Notes: generated from the letters alone by a model not told the origin. A stretch of 64,000 nucleotides of DNA from an uncultured Kiloniellaceae bacterium (GCA_947493695.1 CANLSF010000004.1:62001-126000); one strand, 5' to 3'. Positions 1 to 8,319 are shown, counted from the stretch's first letter. Numbers and translations: made by a program.

Positions 1-274
1 AGGCGGTCAGCGCGATGGGGCCTTCAAGCGCCTGAATGATTTCCGCCATGGTGATGTCCTGCGCGTTTCGGCTGAGCACGTAGCCGCCCGCTGCGCCACG
101 CTGCGAGGTCATCAATCCGGCCCGGGTCAGGGTGCCGAGCAGCTTCGAGACCGTGGGCAGGGGAACACCGCTTTCCGTTGCGATGTCCTGCGCGCTGTTT
201 GTCTTCTCCGGCCGTAGCGCCATCTGCGACATCACAACAACCGCATAGTCTGTAAGCCGGTTCAGTCTGAACAT
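1..274 (-). CDS. Rrf2-family (Suf/IscR-type) transcriptional regulator, partial
   Basis: The reading frame starts at an ATG complementary to 272-274 and runs off the left edge, so only about 91 N-terminal residues are visible. They begin MFRLNRLTDYAVVVMSQMA and continue with a winged-helix region (VPLPTVSKLLGTLTRAGL) and the wing RGAAGGYVL, the classic Rrf2 pattern. The RLTDYAVVVM start resembles regulators annotated as SUF Fe-S assembly regulators, which usually head a suf operon. The cluster-binding cysteines would lie beyond the edge and cannot be checked. The long upstream interval carries two IscR-like palindromes and a Fur-like box, consistent with autoregulation and iron control. Family is confident; Suf function is inference. 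Confidence 0.88.
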   Translation of the reverse strand, partial: MFRLNRLTDYAVVVMSQMALRPEKTNSAQDIATESGVPLPTVSKLLGTLTRAGLMTSQRGAAGGYVLSRNAQDITMAEIIQALEGPIALTA

Positions 275-427
275 CTCAATCTCCGGGGCATCCCGTTGCG
301 GAAGAACCTGCCTCTTTAAGCGGTCCGGCCCGTTTCATCTCAATTCGTCTGATCGTCTTTACGTTTCGGCCACGCTGAGCCCGTTCGAAGCGGGGAAACG
401 GAAGCGATAAATCCGAAGCAATTTTTT

Positions 428-452
428 AATCCATACCAAATTAGTCTGATTT
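428..452. promoter_or_regulatory. IscR type-1-like palindrome, site 1
   Basis: Half-sites AATCCATAC and GTCTGATTT flank a 7-nt spacer; 6 of 9 positions are symmetrical. The core TACC-AAATT-AGTC follows the IscR type-1 layout (GACT, five mostly A/T bases, AGTC) reasonably well. It starts exactly 33 bp from site 2, about three helical turns, so both sites would face the same side of the DNA. Confidence 0.5.
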
Positions 453-460
453 AACTTTTT

Positions 461-485
461 AATCCAGACCAAATCAGTATGGATT
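461..485. promoter_or_regulatory. IscR type-1-like palindrome, site 2
   Basis: Half-sites AATCCAGAC and GTATGGATT flank a 7-nt spacer and match at 8 of 9 positions. The core GACC-AAATC-AGTA is close to the IscR type-1 core. Together with site 1 and the adjoining Rrf2 gene, this is a plausible autoregulatory operator. Confidence 0.55.
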
Positions 486-533
486 TAAATATAACAGCGA
501 AAACAAAACGCAAGAGCAATTCTTGAAGAAGTT

Positions 534-552
534 AATGCGAGTAATTCTCATT
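534..552. promoter_or_regulatory. Fur-box-like palindrome
   Basis: The 19-bp element AATGCGAGT-A-ATTCTCATT has 7 of 9 symmetrical positions. Against the 7-1-7 Fur consensus (TGATAAT-N-ATTATCA) the inner 15 bp match at 10 of 14 fixed positions. It lies about 50 bp from the IscR-like sites and 170 bp upstream of upp. Binding of Fur (or Mur/Irr in this class) is inference. Confidence 0.5.
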
Positions 553-721
553 CGTAAAATGACAATAGTCTTTACCCAATGTTCGATAGGGCCAATCGTG
601 TTCTGGACAGGACGCATCCGCTCTTTTATCTATCGCCGCAGCGAATCCGGCGCCGGGTCGGCGCTGTGTATTTCCGACTGTGGCAGATCAGCGCAGGTTG
701 GACAGGGAAGGCAAAATAAGC

Positions 722-1354
722 ATGAGCAAGAACCTCAAAATCGTCGAGCATCCGCTGGTACAGTACAAGCTGTCGCAAATGCGTTCGAAGGACACGCCGT
801 CCGCAGATTTCCGGCGCCTGCTTCGGGAAATCAGTTTGCTGCTCGCCTATGAGGTGACGCGCGACCTGCCGCTGACCGACACTGAAATCGAAACGCCGAT
901 GGCACGTGCCATGCTGCCGGTTTTGAAGGACCTGGAGCCCTGCTTCATTTCTATCCTGCGCGCCGGGAACGGAATTCTCGACGGCATGCTTGATCTTTTG
1001 CCTTCGGCGCGTGCCGGTCATGTCGGTCTCTACCGCGACCATGAGACGCTTGAAGCCATCGAGTACTACTTCAAGGTGCCCGAAGATATGGCTGGGCGTC
1101 TGACGATTGTCTGCGATCCCATGCTTGCCACGGGTCATACCGCTGTTGCCGCAATTCAGCGGCTTAAGGACGCCGGAGCACAGAAAATCAAGTTCGTTTG
1201 CCTGCTTGCAGCGCCCGAAGGTGTGAAAACCCTGGTCGAAGCTCACCCGGATATTCCGATATTCACTGCGGCTCTGGACGATAGGCTCAATGAAAGGGGC
1301 TACATCATGCCGGGTCTCGGGGACGCAGGCGACCGGATTTACGGCACCAAGTAA
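722..1354 (+). CDS. upp: Uracil phosphoribosyltransferase
   Basis: The 210-residue cytosolic enzyme converts uracil and PRPP to UMP in pyrimidine salvage. The start was set at ATG 722 because [20 protein letters not shown] is the usual N-terminus of the family; an upstream in-frame ATG at 680 would add 14 residues with no family support. The type-I PRTase PRPP-binding motif is at residues 131-140 ([10 protein letters not shown]), with His in place of the commoner second Gly of ATGG. The C-terminal [10 protein letters not shown] uracil-binding segment is intact. An AGGGAAGG purine run precedes the start. Length is normal. It appears monocistronic; the next gene is on the other strand. Confidence 0.96.
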   Translation: MSKNLKIVEHPLVQYKLSQMRSKDTPSADFRRLLREISLLLAYEVTRDLPLTDTEIETPMARAMLPVLKDLEPCFISILRAGNGILDGMLDLLPSARAGHVGLYRDHETLEAIEYYFKVPEDMAGRLTIVCDPMLATGHTAVAAIQRLKDAGAQKIKFVCLLAAPEGVKTLVEAHPDIPIFTAALDDRLNERGYIMPGLGDAGDRIYGTK

Positions 1355-1401
1355 ACCACATCTAGGCGTCCTGGTGTCGCTGAGGCGGGAGATCTGCGAT
1401 T

Positions 1402-2589
1402 CTATGCCTCTGTACGTAAGGCCTTTGATCTCGCCAGATACCAGCTGACTCCACTTGCCAGTGCCGCGGCAAAGACGCAACCCGCGGCGATCAGGGCGGG
1501 GCCCGTCAAGCCCATGCTTTCGTATGTCGGTCCCAGGAGCGCGGCACCCCCGAGCGCGCCGAGATAAGTGATCGCAGAGTTGATCCCTAGAATCGCCCCG
1601 CGTGCGTCGCCTGCGGCTCTGCTCAGCAGCAATACCAGGATGTTCAGTCCGAAATGGTTGAGGAATCCCCATAGGAGACAAATTGCCAACAGCGACAGCG
1701 GCGTTACGCTCGCGGGGGCAATTCCGGCGTAGGCCAGACCGATAACGAAGAGGATCAGGGGAAAGACTCGCTTCGCATCGGTTCGGTCAAGTAATCCGTC
1801 CGCGAGGCTCGCGGCCCCGAAACCGACGCCGTAAGCCAGAGCGAAGAGGCCGGCGAAGGAGGTCGAGGTTCCAAGCTGGCTGCGGGCATGATCGCCGATA
1901 AAGGGATAGACCCCGTAGAAAGCGGTCATAAAGGCAAAGCAGATCGCGAGCAGCAGCATGATTTCGAGCGTCATGGCGTTTCGCAGTGACCGAGTGTAGG
2001 AAAGCTGCTTTTCCCTTTTGTCCGGATCGTCTTTGGGGACCATGCGCAGACCGGCGCAGGCAGCGAGTGCGAGCAGGGCGAGCACGAGGAAACAGGCTCT
2101 CCAGCCAAAGGCATCGGCAATTAAAGCCGAGACCGGCACGCCCATAACCAGCGATACGGACCATCCCGTCAAAACACGCCCCAGGACCCGTGCTTCTTCG
2201 CCCCTGGGCGCGGTTTTCGTTGCCAGGGCGTAGGTTGCGGGCAGCACAACGCCAGCGCCCAAACCGGCGATTGCCTGTGTCAGCGAGAGCATCACCCAAT
2301 TACCCGCGGTTGCGCTTAAGGCGATGCCCAGGAACAGCGCAAAGAGGCCATACAACAACATAGTCCGACTGCCGAAACGATCTATGAGCGGTGCGAGTAC
2401 GAGGGCTGAAAAGGCGGTCGCGCCTCCGTAAGCGGCAATCGCGCGGGCAGCGGTGGCGGGCGTTGTCGCCAGCCCCTGCGAAACGTCCGTCAGGATCGGG
2501 CTGAGCAGCAGGGAGTTTGAGCCAACGGTCGCGACGACAGCGAGCAAAACGAAAGAGATGTAGCCATTTGATTTATTTTGAGAGGTCAT
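1402..2589 (-). CDS. MFS permease, drug:H+ antiporter-like
   Basis: A 395-residue inner-membrane protein with about 12 hydrophobic segments. The loop after TM2 (LIDRFGSRTMLLYG) is the MFS signature A region and QAIAGLGAGVVLPATYAL matches the TM4 region of DHA1-type carriers. A short cytoplasmic loop around residue 190 (KDDPDKREKQ) separates the two six-helix halves. Substrate cannot be told from sequence. It is divergent from an Lrp-type regulator gene whose start is under 50 bp away, so that regulator probably controls it in response to the carrier's substrate, perhaps an amino acid (inference). An inverted repeat sits right upstream of its start. Confidence 0.85.
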   Translation of the reverse strand: MTSQNKSNGYISFVLLAVVATVGSNSLLLSPILTDVSQGLATTPATAARAIAAYGGATAFSALVLAPLIDRFGSRTMLLYGLFALFLGIALSATAGNWVMLSLTQAIAGLGAGVVLPATYALATKTAPRGEEARVLGRVLTGWSVSLVMGVPVSALIADAFGWRACFLVLALLALAACAGLRMVPKDDPDKREKQLSYTRSLRNAMTLEIMLLLAICFAFMTAFYGVYPFIGDHARSQLGTSTSFAGLFALAYGVGFGAASLADGLLDRTDAKRVFPLILFVIGLAYAGIAPASVTPLSLLAICLLWGFLNHFGLNILVLLLSRAAGDARGAILGINSAITYLGALGGAALLGPTYESMGLTGPALIAAGCVFAAALASGVSWYLARSKALRTEA

Positions 2590-2591
2590 CG

Positions 2592-2603
2592 GGTATAAAT
2601 ACC
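2592..2603. promoter_or_regulatory. Inverted repeat in MFS/Lrp divergent promoter
   Basis: GGTAT-AA-ATACC, a perfect 5-bp inverted repeat, lies in the 48 bp between the divergent MFS and Lrp-type starts and could be an operator half of the Lrp-type regulator. Short, so only suggestive. Confidence 0.3.
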
Positions 2604-2637
2604 GAATGAAGTTCAGTGAAAATGGGAAACTGTGACG

Positions 2638-3123
2638 ATGTCGAAAGAAACGAATGGACTTCGGGAAAACGGGCGTTCCAAAGCGGGCCTCGATGAAAAA
2701 GACCGAACGCTATTAAGGCTGCTGGCGCAGGACGCGACTCGCTCTTACGCGGATATGGGCGAAGAGATCCATCTCTCGCCCCCTGCCGTTCATGAGCGGG
2801 TAAAGCGTCTGAAACGCGATGGCTACATAAAAGCGACGGTCGCGCTGCTGGATGGAGAAAAAATCGGGCGGCCTTTGTTGACTTTCATCCACATCGATAC
2901 GACCGGTTGGGGGGCCAAATCGCCCATGCGCGCGCTTGCCGAACTGGAAGAAGTGGAAGAGATCCACACCGTCACCGGGGATACCTGCGTTATCCTGAAG
3001 GTGCGGATGCCGGGAACCCAGGCTTTGGAAGACCTTCTCGCGCGGATTTACCGAATTGACGGAGTCAAAGGCACACGCAGCTACGTGGCGCTGAGCACTT
3101 ATCTCGAGCGCGGTCCGAGCTGA
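2638..3123 (+). CDS. Lrp/AsnC-family transcriptional regulator
   Basis: About 161 residues. An N-terminal helix-turn-helix (LDEKDRTLLRLLAQDATRS, then LSPPAVHERVKRLKRDGYI) is followed by the beta-alpha-beta RAM ligand domain (residues about 80-150, containing VTGDTCVILKVRM). These proteins form octamers or dimers and sense amino acids. The start may be the ATG at 2638 or a GTG two codons upstream (2632); the ATG was preferred. Divergent to the MFS gene at 1402-2589, which is the likely target. The following MFS gene converges on it from the right with 6 bp between stops. Confidence 0.92.
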   Translation: MSKETNGLRENGRSKAGLDEKDRTLLRLLAQDATRSYADMGEEIHLSPPAVHERVKRLKRDGYIKATVALLDGEKIGRPLLTFIHIDTTGWGAKSPMRALAELEEVEEIHTVTGDTCVILKVRMPGTQALEDLLARIYRIDGVKGTRSYVALSTYLERGPS

Positions 3124-3129
3124 AGCTGG

Positions 3130-4308
3130 TTATCCAGACCCTTCAGGCGCGGACTCCTCCAGTGCTTTCGGAAAACTGAGCAGCCGGAGGGCAAGCAAAA
3201 GAGAGAGGCCTGCCAGACCAGCCATGGCGAAGAAGGCGAGCGCTGGACTGTCGCTATAGAGAAAGCCTGCCAGCAGGAGCGCCAGTCCCATACCCAATCC
3301 CCCGGAAATTGCGGCATAAAGGCTGAGGGCGGTCGCGCTCGACGCTTTCGGCGCGCGCCGGGCGATAAAGTGCATGGCCCCCAGGTGCGTCGCGCCAAAG
3401 GTAGCTGCATGGAGCAGTTGCACGCCGATCAGGGCCGGGAGCCAGGTGGTCTCGCCGATGACAAGCCAGCGCAGGATCCCACAAGCGCCCCCAATGAGCA
3501 GCAGCATGCTGGGGCGAATGCGCCCAGTGATACGACCGCTGACGGCAAAGAGCAGAACCTCGGCGACGACACCTTCCGCCCACAGCAGGCCGATCATGGT
3601 TTCGCTGTGTCCCGCTGCCTGCCAATGGATTGTCGAGAAGGCATAGTAAGTGGCGTGACTCGCCTGCAGCAGGCTGGCGCAGATCAGGAAGACCAGAAAG
3701 CGCGGTTTCAGCAATGGGCGCCAGTCGCCTTTGCGTTGCGGTTCCTTTTCCTGCGGATCCTTAACCTCCGCAGGCAGCACAACGACCGTACCCAGCGTGA
3801 GGACAAGTAAAAGCATAAGGATCGGTAGAAATGCCCCGATCCCATAACGCTCGACAAGAGGCCCTGCTGTCGAAGCCGCTAAAATGAACCCGATAGACCC
3901 CCAGAGACGGATCCGCCCGTAGTCGAGTCCTTGTCCATAGACGGCGCCGAGGGTCAGGCTGTCGCCCAAGGGAGGCAGAGCGTGCATTGCAGCCAGCGCG
4001 ATCAGGCTGATCAGAAGTATTGTCCAGAAGCCGCTGGCGTCCCAAAGAAAGGCGAAGGAGACAACAGAGAGAAGGGCCACTGCAATCATGGTGGCCTTCG
4101 GGTGTCCACTGCGATCAGATATCTGCGCAAACCCGGGCGAGGTTGCGATCTTGAGCCAGGATGCGGTCGCCAGGAGGGTCGCAATTTCCGGCGCACTCAA
4201 TCCTTTACCCCCCAGCCAAAGCGGCCAGAAAGGGATGTAGATGCCAATTGCAGCGAAAATGGCAGTATAGAAGGCCGCGTAGCGGACCGAGAGTTGTGTG
4301 GCGGACAT
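3130..4308 (-). CDS. MFS permease, phenylpropionate-permease-like
   Basis: About 392 residues and 12 hydrophobic segments. The N-terminal AAFYTAIFAAIGIYIPFWPLWL and the PPLGDSLTL motif near residue 115, followed by YGRIRLWGSIGF, are typical of the HcaT-like MFS_1_like group (3-phenylpropionate permease family). The ATG at 4308 gives the family N-terminus; ATG 4347 or TTG 4353 in frame would add 13-15 residues without homology. Substrate is unknown. It reads towards the Lrp-type gene and has an AT-rich upstream interval of its own shared with the divergent oxygenase gene. Confidence 0.85.
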   Translation of the reverse strand: MSATQLSVRYAAFYTAIFAAIGIYIPFWPLWLGGKGLSAPEIATLLATASWLKIATSPGFAQISDRSGHPKATMIAVALLSVVSFAFLWDASGFWTILLISLIALAAMHALPPLGDSLTLGAVYGQGLDYGRIRLWGSIGFILAASTAGPLVERYGIGAFLPILMLLLVLTLGTVVVLPAEVKDPQEKEPQRKGDWRPLLKPRFLVFLICASLLQASHATYYAFSTIHWQAAGHSETMIGLLWAEGVVAEVLLFAVSGRITGRIRPSMLLLIGGACGILRWLVIGETTWLPALIGVQLLHAATFGATHLGAMHFIARRAPKASSATALSLYAAISGGLGMGLALLLAGFLYSDSPALAFFAMAGLAGLSLLLALRLLSFPKALEESAPEGSG

Positions 4309-4474
4309 TACGTGAGGGATTGTGATTGTTATGACCGAAGATCGCATGCCCAATTACTTCGGTAAAGATAATAAATTCAATGCACTAAAGCAGGTTCCTG
4401 CAAAGCGATCTTGACGGGTTGTGGTAATATTTTTCTGCTGCTCTATGATGTCAGCACTGGGGGAGGCGGTCGGC

Positions 4475-5566
4475 ATGGTGGAGCTTTTAGAGACTCTGAT
4501 TCCTTTTGAAACGGCGCGGCAGATGGAGGTCGGCGACCGGATCAACGCCTTTGCGCTCAATAATCAAAGGGGTGAGACATTCAATAACCTGTCCGATGAC
4601 GTCGCCGGCCTGCCGACATTGCTCATTTTCGAACAGGGGCAGGCACTGTCGAAAACGAACTTTGAAGGGATACTCACCCACCTGCGCGACAGGATTGATG
4701 AGACCTGCCTGCGGTGTTGCGTTATCCGCGCGATCACCCGGCGTTCGGAGAGCGAGAACCTTGATCTTCATGACAGGCTCGGTCTTGGGTTCGATCTCCT
4801 TTCTGATCGGACGGGAGACGTCTATCGAACCTGCGGCCTGGAACCCATGCCTCCCGGATGTGATGCGGTCGTGTTTGTTCTCGATCCTCAGTTTCGTATT
4901 TTCGGCAGTACAGGGGGCAGGGGTGTTGCTTATTTAGACGAAGCACTGCGTTATCTGTCGCGATTGCTGGAGCGGGACAAACGGCGACGCCTGCAGTCCC
5001 ACGCTCCGGTGATCGTAATCAAAAACGCCCTGACTCCCGAGGACTGTGATCGGTTGATCCGGATCTGGCATCAGCCGGTTCCCGTATGGAAAACCGATGG
5101 CTTGTTATGCGACGGTCATGAAGCGGAAAAGGGAGACTTCAAGGTTCAGGGCGCGGCACCTTACAAAGTTCTTCAGTATGTAATCCGGGATCGGCAGATC
5201 CAGCAATATCTGGATACCAAACTGATTCGCCGCATTAAGCCGGAGGTCGAAAAGGCCTTTCAGACAGGCTTTTCGAAGCGCGAAGATTATAGAGTTGCGG
5301 CTTATGACGCAGTTGCCGGCGACTCTCTGGCGGCCCATCGGGATAACCCGACAGCCAAGACCCGGCATCGGCGTTTTACCGTCTCTGTAACCTTGAATGC
5401 GGAAGAGTTTGAGGGCGGTGCGTTACGGTTTCGGGAGTACGGCAACCAGGACTATCTGGTTGAGACGGGTAGTGCGATTATCTGGTCCTGCGCACTCTTG
5501 CATGAGGTACTGCCGGTTACGTCCGGAAGGCGCTTTATTCTCGGGACGCATTTCTTCGGGCAATGA
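4475..5566 (+). CDS. Fused redoxin-like / 2-oxoglutarate-Fe(II) oxygenase
   Basis: 363 residues in two parts. Residues about 15-165 resemble an AhpC/TSA thioredoxin-fold domain (VGDRINAFALNNQRGE, then LPTLLIFEQG); a canonical peroxidatic Cys motif is not evident, though CLRCC lies near residue 80. Residues about 185-363 are a prolyl-4-hydroxylase-like double-stranded beta helix with the iron ligands H288-x-D290 and H343 and a likely 2-oxoglutarate-binding Arg at 352-353. The ATG at 4475 is chosen because a strong GGGGGAGG Shine-Dalgarno sits 8 nt upstream; longer in-frame starts from 4421 lack one. Substrate is unknown. No operon partner is visible. Confidence 0.85.
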   Translation: MVELLETLIPFETARQMEVGDRINAFALNNQRGETFNNLSDDVAGLPTLLIFEQGQALSKTNFEGILTHLRDRIDETCLRCCVIRAITRRSESENLDLHDRLGLGFDLLSDRTGDVYRTCGLEPMPPGCDAVVFVLDPQFRIFGSTGGRGVAYLDEALRYLSRLLERDKRRRLQSHAPVIVIKNALTPEDCDRLIRIWHQPVPVWKTDGLLCDGHEAEKGDFKVQGAAPYKVLQYVIRDRQIQQYLDTKLIRRIKPEVEKAFQTGFSKREDYRVAAYDAVAGDSLAAHRDNPTAKTRHRRFTVSVTLNAEEFEGGALRFREYGNQDYLVETGSAIIWSCALLHEVLPVTSGRRFILGTHFFGQ

Positions 5567-5584
5567 CCGCAGAGAGAATTCCGA

Positions 5585-5827
5585 TTAGCTGAAGGCCTTG
5601 TAGGCGACGATCGTGAAGGTGTCTTTGACGCCGGGCAGGGTTTGAATGGAGTCGGTCACGAAGTGTCCGATGTCGTCCTGATCTCCCAGGAAACACTTCA
5701 GCATCAGATCGTACTTGCCCGAGGTGGAGTGTACTTCCGATACCTGCTCGACAGTCTGGACTGCCTGATCGGCGACTTCATAGGCTCTGCCGAGCTCGCA
5801 TTTGATGTTCACAAATATTGTCTGCAT
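5585..5827 (-). CDS. Stand-alone Lrp/AsnC ligand-binding (RAM) domain protein
   Basis: 80 residues forming only the alpha-beta RAM fold of Lrp regulators (VNIKCELGRAYEVADQAV, VHSTSGKYDLMLKCF, then IQTLPGVKDTFTIVAY), without a DNA-binding domain. Such proteins are known in proteobacteria and archaea and form dimers or decamers that bind amino acids; they may modulate full-length Lrp proteins. The convergent oxygenase gene ends 19 bp away. The intrinsic terminator at 5924-5951 lies upstream of it, so it needs its own promoter in 5828-5920. Confidence 0.9.
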   Translation of the reverse strand: MQTIFVNIKCELGRAYEVADQAVQTVEQVSEVHSTSGKYDLMLKCFLGDQDDIGHFVTDSIQTLPGVKDTFTIVAYKAFS

Positions 5828-5923
5828 AGCGCGTCGATGACTCCAGTGGATCGCTTTTCGACAGCAGACTTACCCGGCTGTCTTTTCATGTTCAATGGAT
5901 GATAGCAGTTTGTTGCCAGAATA

Positions 5924-5951
5924 AAAAAGGGCTCCGCAAGGAGCCCTTTTT
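5924..5951. terminator. Intrinsic terminator, bidirectional, GCAA tetraloop
   Basis: A perfect 12-bp stem (AAAAAGGGCTCC / GGAGCCCTTTTT) is closed by a GCAA tetraloop, with T-runs on either strand. It lies 52 bp beyond the rhlE stop and serves that leftward gene; it could also stop rightward transcription. Confidence 0.9.
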
Positions 5952-6002
5952 GTCAAAAATCAGATCTGCGCATCAAATCCAAGACAACATTCTAAATCTT
6001 AT

Positions 6003-7484
6003 TTAGGCCACCTGTGCCGGACGCAGCATGAACGCGGGTGTGTGATCACCGAAAGCGTTACTGCTCTCTTCCGCGGCGTCGTCCTGGTCGCGGTCCCGCG
6101 TTGGAACTGCCTTGGCTCTGGAAGCACGCGGCGTCTTGGCAGCAGCCTGGCGCCGGGGTTTCCGCGTCTCTTCAACGACGTCGGGCTGTTCGGCCTTTGC
6201 CGGATCTTCATCACGGTCGCTGACGACTTTCAGATGCGTGTTGGCATCGTCTGACTTGCGGCTTGAAGAAGACGTCTTACGGCCACGGGGCTCGCTTTTG
6301 CGTCCGCCGCGGCGCTTGCGGCTACGGCCATCAGCTTCTTCTTCTGGGGTCCAGGCATCGATGCCTTCGACTTCGACCAAGGGTATGTCGCGTTTAACAG
6401 TCGAGACGACATTACTAAGCGCGCGGGCTTCTTCAGGCAGGGCCAGGGTGTAAGCTTTACCTGAACGCCCAGCGCGGCCGGTGCGTCCGATACGGTGCAC
6501 ATAGTCTTCCGCGTTGATCGGCACATCGAAGTTGAAGACGTGCGAGACAGCGGGAATATCAAGTCCACGTGCCGCAACGTCGGAGCAGACCATAATATCT
6601 GCCTTGCCGTTCTTGAAGTCGTCCAGGGTTTCCATGCGCACCGGCTGGGCCATATCGCCATGCAGAGCGCAAACCGAGAACTCATGTCGCTTCAAAGACT
6701 TGAACACGATATCGACATCGCGTTTGCGATTACAGAAAACGATGCCGCTTTTGACTTCTTCGCTCGTGATCAGGCTGCGCAGAGCCATGCGCTTCATTTT
6801 CGAATCACCAGAGACCTTCACCAGAGCCTGAGTCACCGTCTCGGCGGCAGAGGCGGGCGGGTCGACGGAGATTTCTTTCGGATTCATCAGGAAAGCATCG
6901 GCGAGGCGACGGATTTCGGGGGCCATGGTGGCCGAGAAGAAGAGGGTCTGACGAATCTTGGGCAGCAGCGAAACGATACGCTCCACATCAGGAATAAAGC
7001 CCATATCGAGCATCCGGTCGGCTTCGTCGATCACCAGGATCTTGACGTCAGCCAGCAGGATCTTGCCGCGCTCAAAGAGATCGAGCAGGCGTCCAGGAGT
7101 TGCTATCAGCACGTCGACGCCGCGATCCAGCTTCTTTTCCTGTTCAACAAAAGAAGAGCCGCCGATCAGCAGGGCCATCGAAAGCTTGCCGTGTTTGCCG
7201 TATTTTTCGAAGTTTTCCGATACCTGGGCTGCGAGCTCGCGTGTAGGCGCGATAATCAGCGACCGCGGCATACGAGCTCGTGCTCGGCCGCTGGACAGGA
7301 TATCGATCATAGGAAGGGTAAAACCCGCTGTTTTACCTGTGCCCGTCTGGGCGCACCCAAGGACATCACGCCCCATTAAAACATAGGGGATAGCTTGTTC
7401 CTGAATCGGCGTCGGTGTGGTGTAACCGGAATCATTGACTGCCGTCAGGATCTCAGGACTAAGTCCAAGATCAGAAAAATTCAT
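6003..7484 (-). CDS. rhlE: DEAD-box ATP-dependent RNA helicase, RhlE type
   Basis: 493 residues. All core motifs are present in order: Q motif (TPTPIQEQAIP), Walker A (AQTGTGKT, near residue 50), PTRELAAQV, DEAD, SAT, and HRIGRTGRAGR. The core ends near residue 375; the tail is basic and low-complexity (SRKRRGGRKSEPRGRKTSSSSRK), as in other alphaproteobacterial RhlE proteins, and probably binds RNA. The ATG at 7484 (MNFSDLGLSPEIL) is the family start; a TTG three codons upstream is less likely. Such helicases act in rRNA maturation and mRNA decay, often cold-induced. It ends near the strong terminator at 5924-5951. Confidence 0.93.
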   Translation of the reverse strand: MNFSDLGLSPEILTAVNDSGYTTPTPIQEQAIPYVLMGRDVLGCAQTGTGKTAGFTLPMIDILSSGRARARMPRSLIIAPTRELAAQVSENFEKYGKHGKLSMALLIGGSSFVEQEKKLDRGVDVLIATPGRLLDLFERGKILLADVKILVIDEADRMLDMGFIPDVERIVSLLPKIRQTLFFSATMAPEIRRLADAFLMNPKEISVDPPASAAETVTQALVKVSGDSKMKRMALRSLITSEEVKSGIVFCNRKRDVDIVFKSLKRHEFSVCALHGDMAQPVRMETLDDFKNGKADIMVCSDVAARGLDIPAVSHVFNFDVPINAEDYVHRIGRTGRAGRSGKAYTLALPEEARALSNVVSTVKRDIPLVEVEGIDAWTPEEEADGRSRKRRGGRKSEPRGRKTSSSSRKSDDANTHLKVVSDRDEDPAKAEQPDVVEETRKPRRQAAAKTPRASRAKAVPTRDRDQDDAAEESSNAFGDHTPAFMLRPAQVA

Positions 7485-7713
7485 GTAGCTCAATCAGTTG
7501 GAGAGGTGTCTGCCTAGCTAAATCCAGCCTTACCTGAATTAAAGGATTTGCCGCGCGATCACATTGCCCGCATCATAAGAAATTCAATCTCTCTGTCAAA
7601 GAAAAAAGAGGCCAAACGCCTAGAGTTGCTGTGTCTAAAATTAGTCGTATGTATGATTTATTCATAATGACGGCGCATTGTTAACTATAAGTTACACTAC
7701 CTGAACGGGATAT

Positions 7714-8256
7714 ATGCTGATTCAATCCGAAAAATCGTTACTGCTCGTGATCGATGTCCAAGAGAGACTCACGCCTGCAATCTTTGATGCGCCACGCCTT
7801 ACGGCCAACATCATTAAACTTTTAAAGGCTGCGAAACTGCTGGAGGTTCCCTGTCTGGGGACTGAGCAATACCCGAAGGGTCTGGGAAAGACCCTTGATG
7901 AAGTTGCGGCGCTTATTCCGGCGGATTCAATGATCGAGAAGATTTATTTCTCCGCAATGGGCGAGCCCGGTTTTGCCGAACGCCTCGAGGCGACGGGGCG
8001 CAAGCAGATCGTGGTGGTGGGGATGGAAGCGCATATCTGTGTACTGCAGACCACGATGGAACTTCGGGACGCGGGCTACGAGGTTTTTGCTGTCGACGAC
8101 GGTATGGGATCAAGGGTCAGAGCAAACACCGATCTTGCAATTGATCGCATGCGGCCGGCGGGTGTTGAAGTCGTTTCCACGGAAATGGTTGTTTTCGAGT
8201 GGGCGCGCCGCGCCAACAGGGATTGTTTCAAGCAGCTCTCCGCCTTGATAAAATAG
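7714..8256 (+). CDS. Isochorismatase-family hydrolase
   Basis: 180 residues. The cysteine-hydrolase triad of the family is exactly visible: D14 (VIDVQE), K76 (IEKIYFS) and C109 (HICVLQT). It matches the YcaC/isochorismatase-domain group rather than true nicotinamidases, as the metal-binding DxHxxH of those enzymes is absent. Substrate is unknown. It is followed after 63 bp by an alpha/beta hydrolase gene on the same strand, with which it may be co-transcribed. The 229-bp interval upstream is divergent with rhlE and AT-rich. Confidence 0.88.
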   Translation: MLIQSEKSLLLVIDVQERLTPAIFDAPRLTANIIKLLKAAKLLEVPCLGTEQYPKGLGKTLDEVAALIPADSMIEKIYFSAMGEPGFAERLEATGRKQIVVVGMEAHICVLQTTMELRDAGYEVFAVDDGMGSRVRANTDLAIDRMRPAGVEVVSTEMVVFEWARRANRDCFKQLSALIK

Positions 8257-8319
8257 GTTTTCTATACCTTTTTCGTGCTCTCCTGGGTGCGAGACGCTTG
8301 TGGTTTTCCGGGGATTTCT

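Larger units (their letters stand above)
275..721. promoter_or_regulatory. Divergent regulatory interval between the Rrf2 gene and upp
   Basis: This 447-bp stretch holds no convincing gene. It is AT-rich from about 420 to 560 and contains two 25-bp palindromes and a 19-bp Fur-like palindrome, listed separately. Divergent promoters for the regulator (leftwards) and upp (rightwards) must lie here. Confidence 0.7.
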
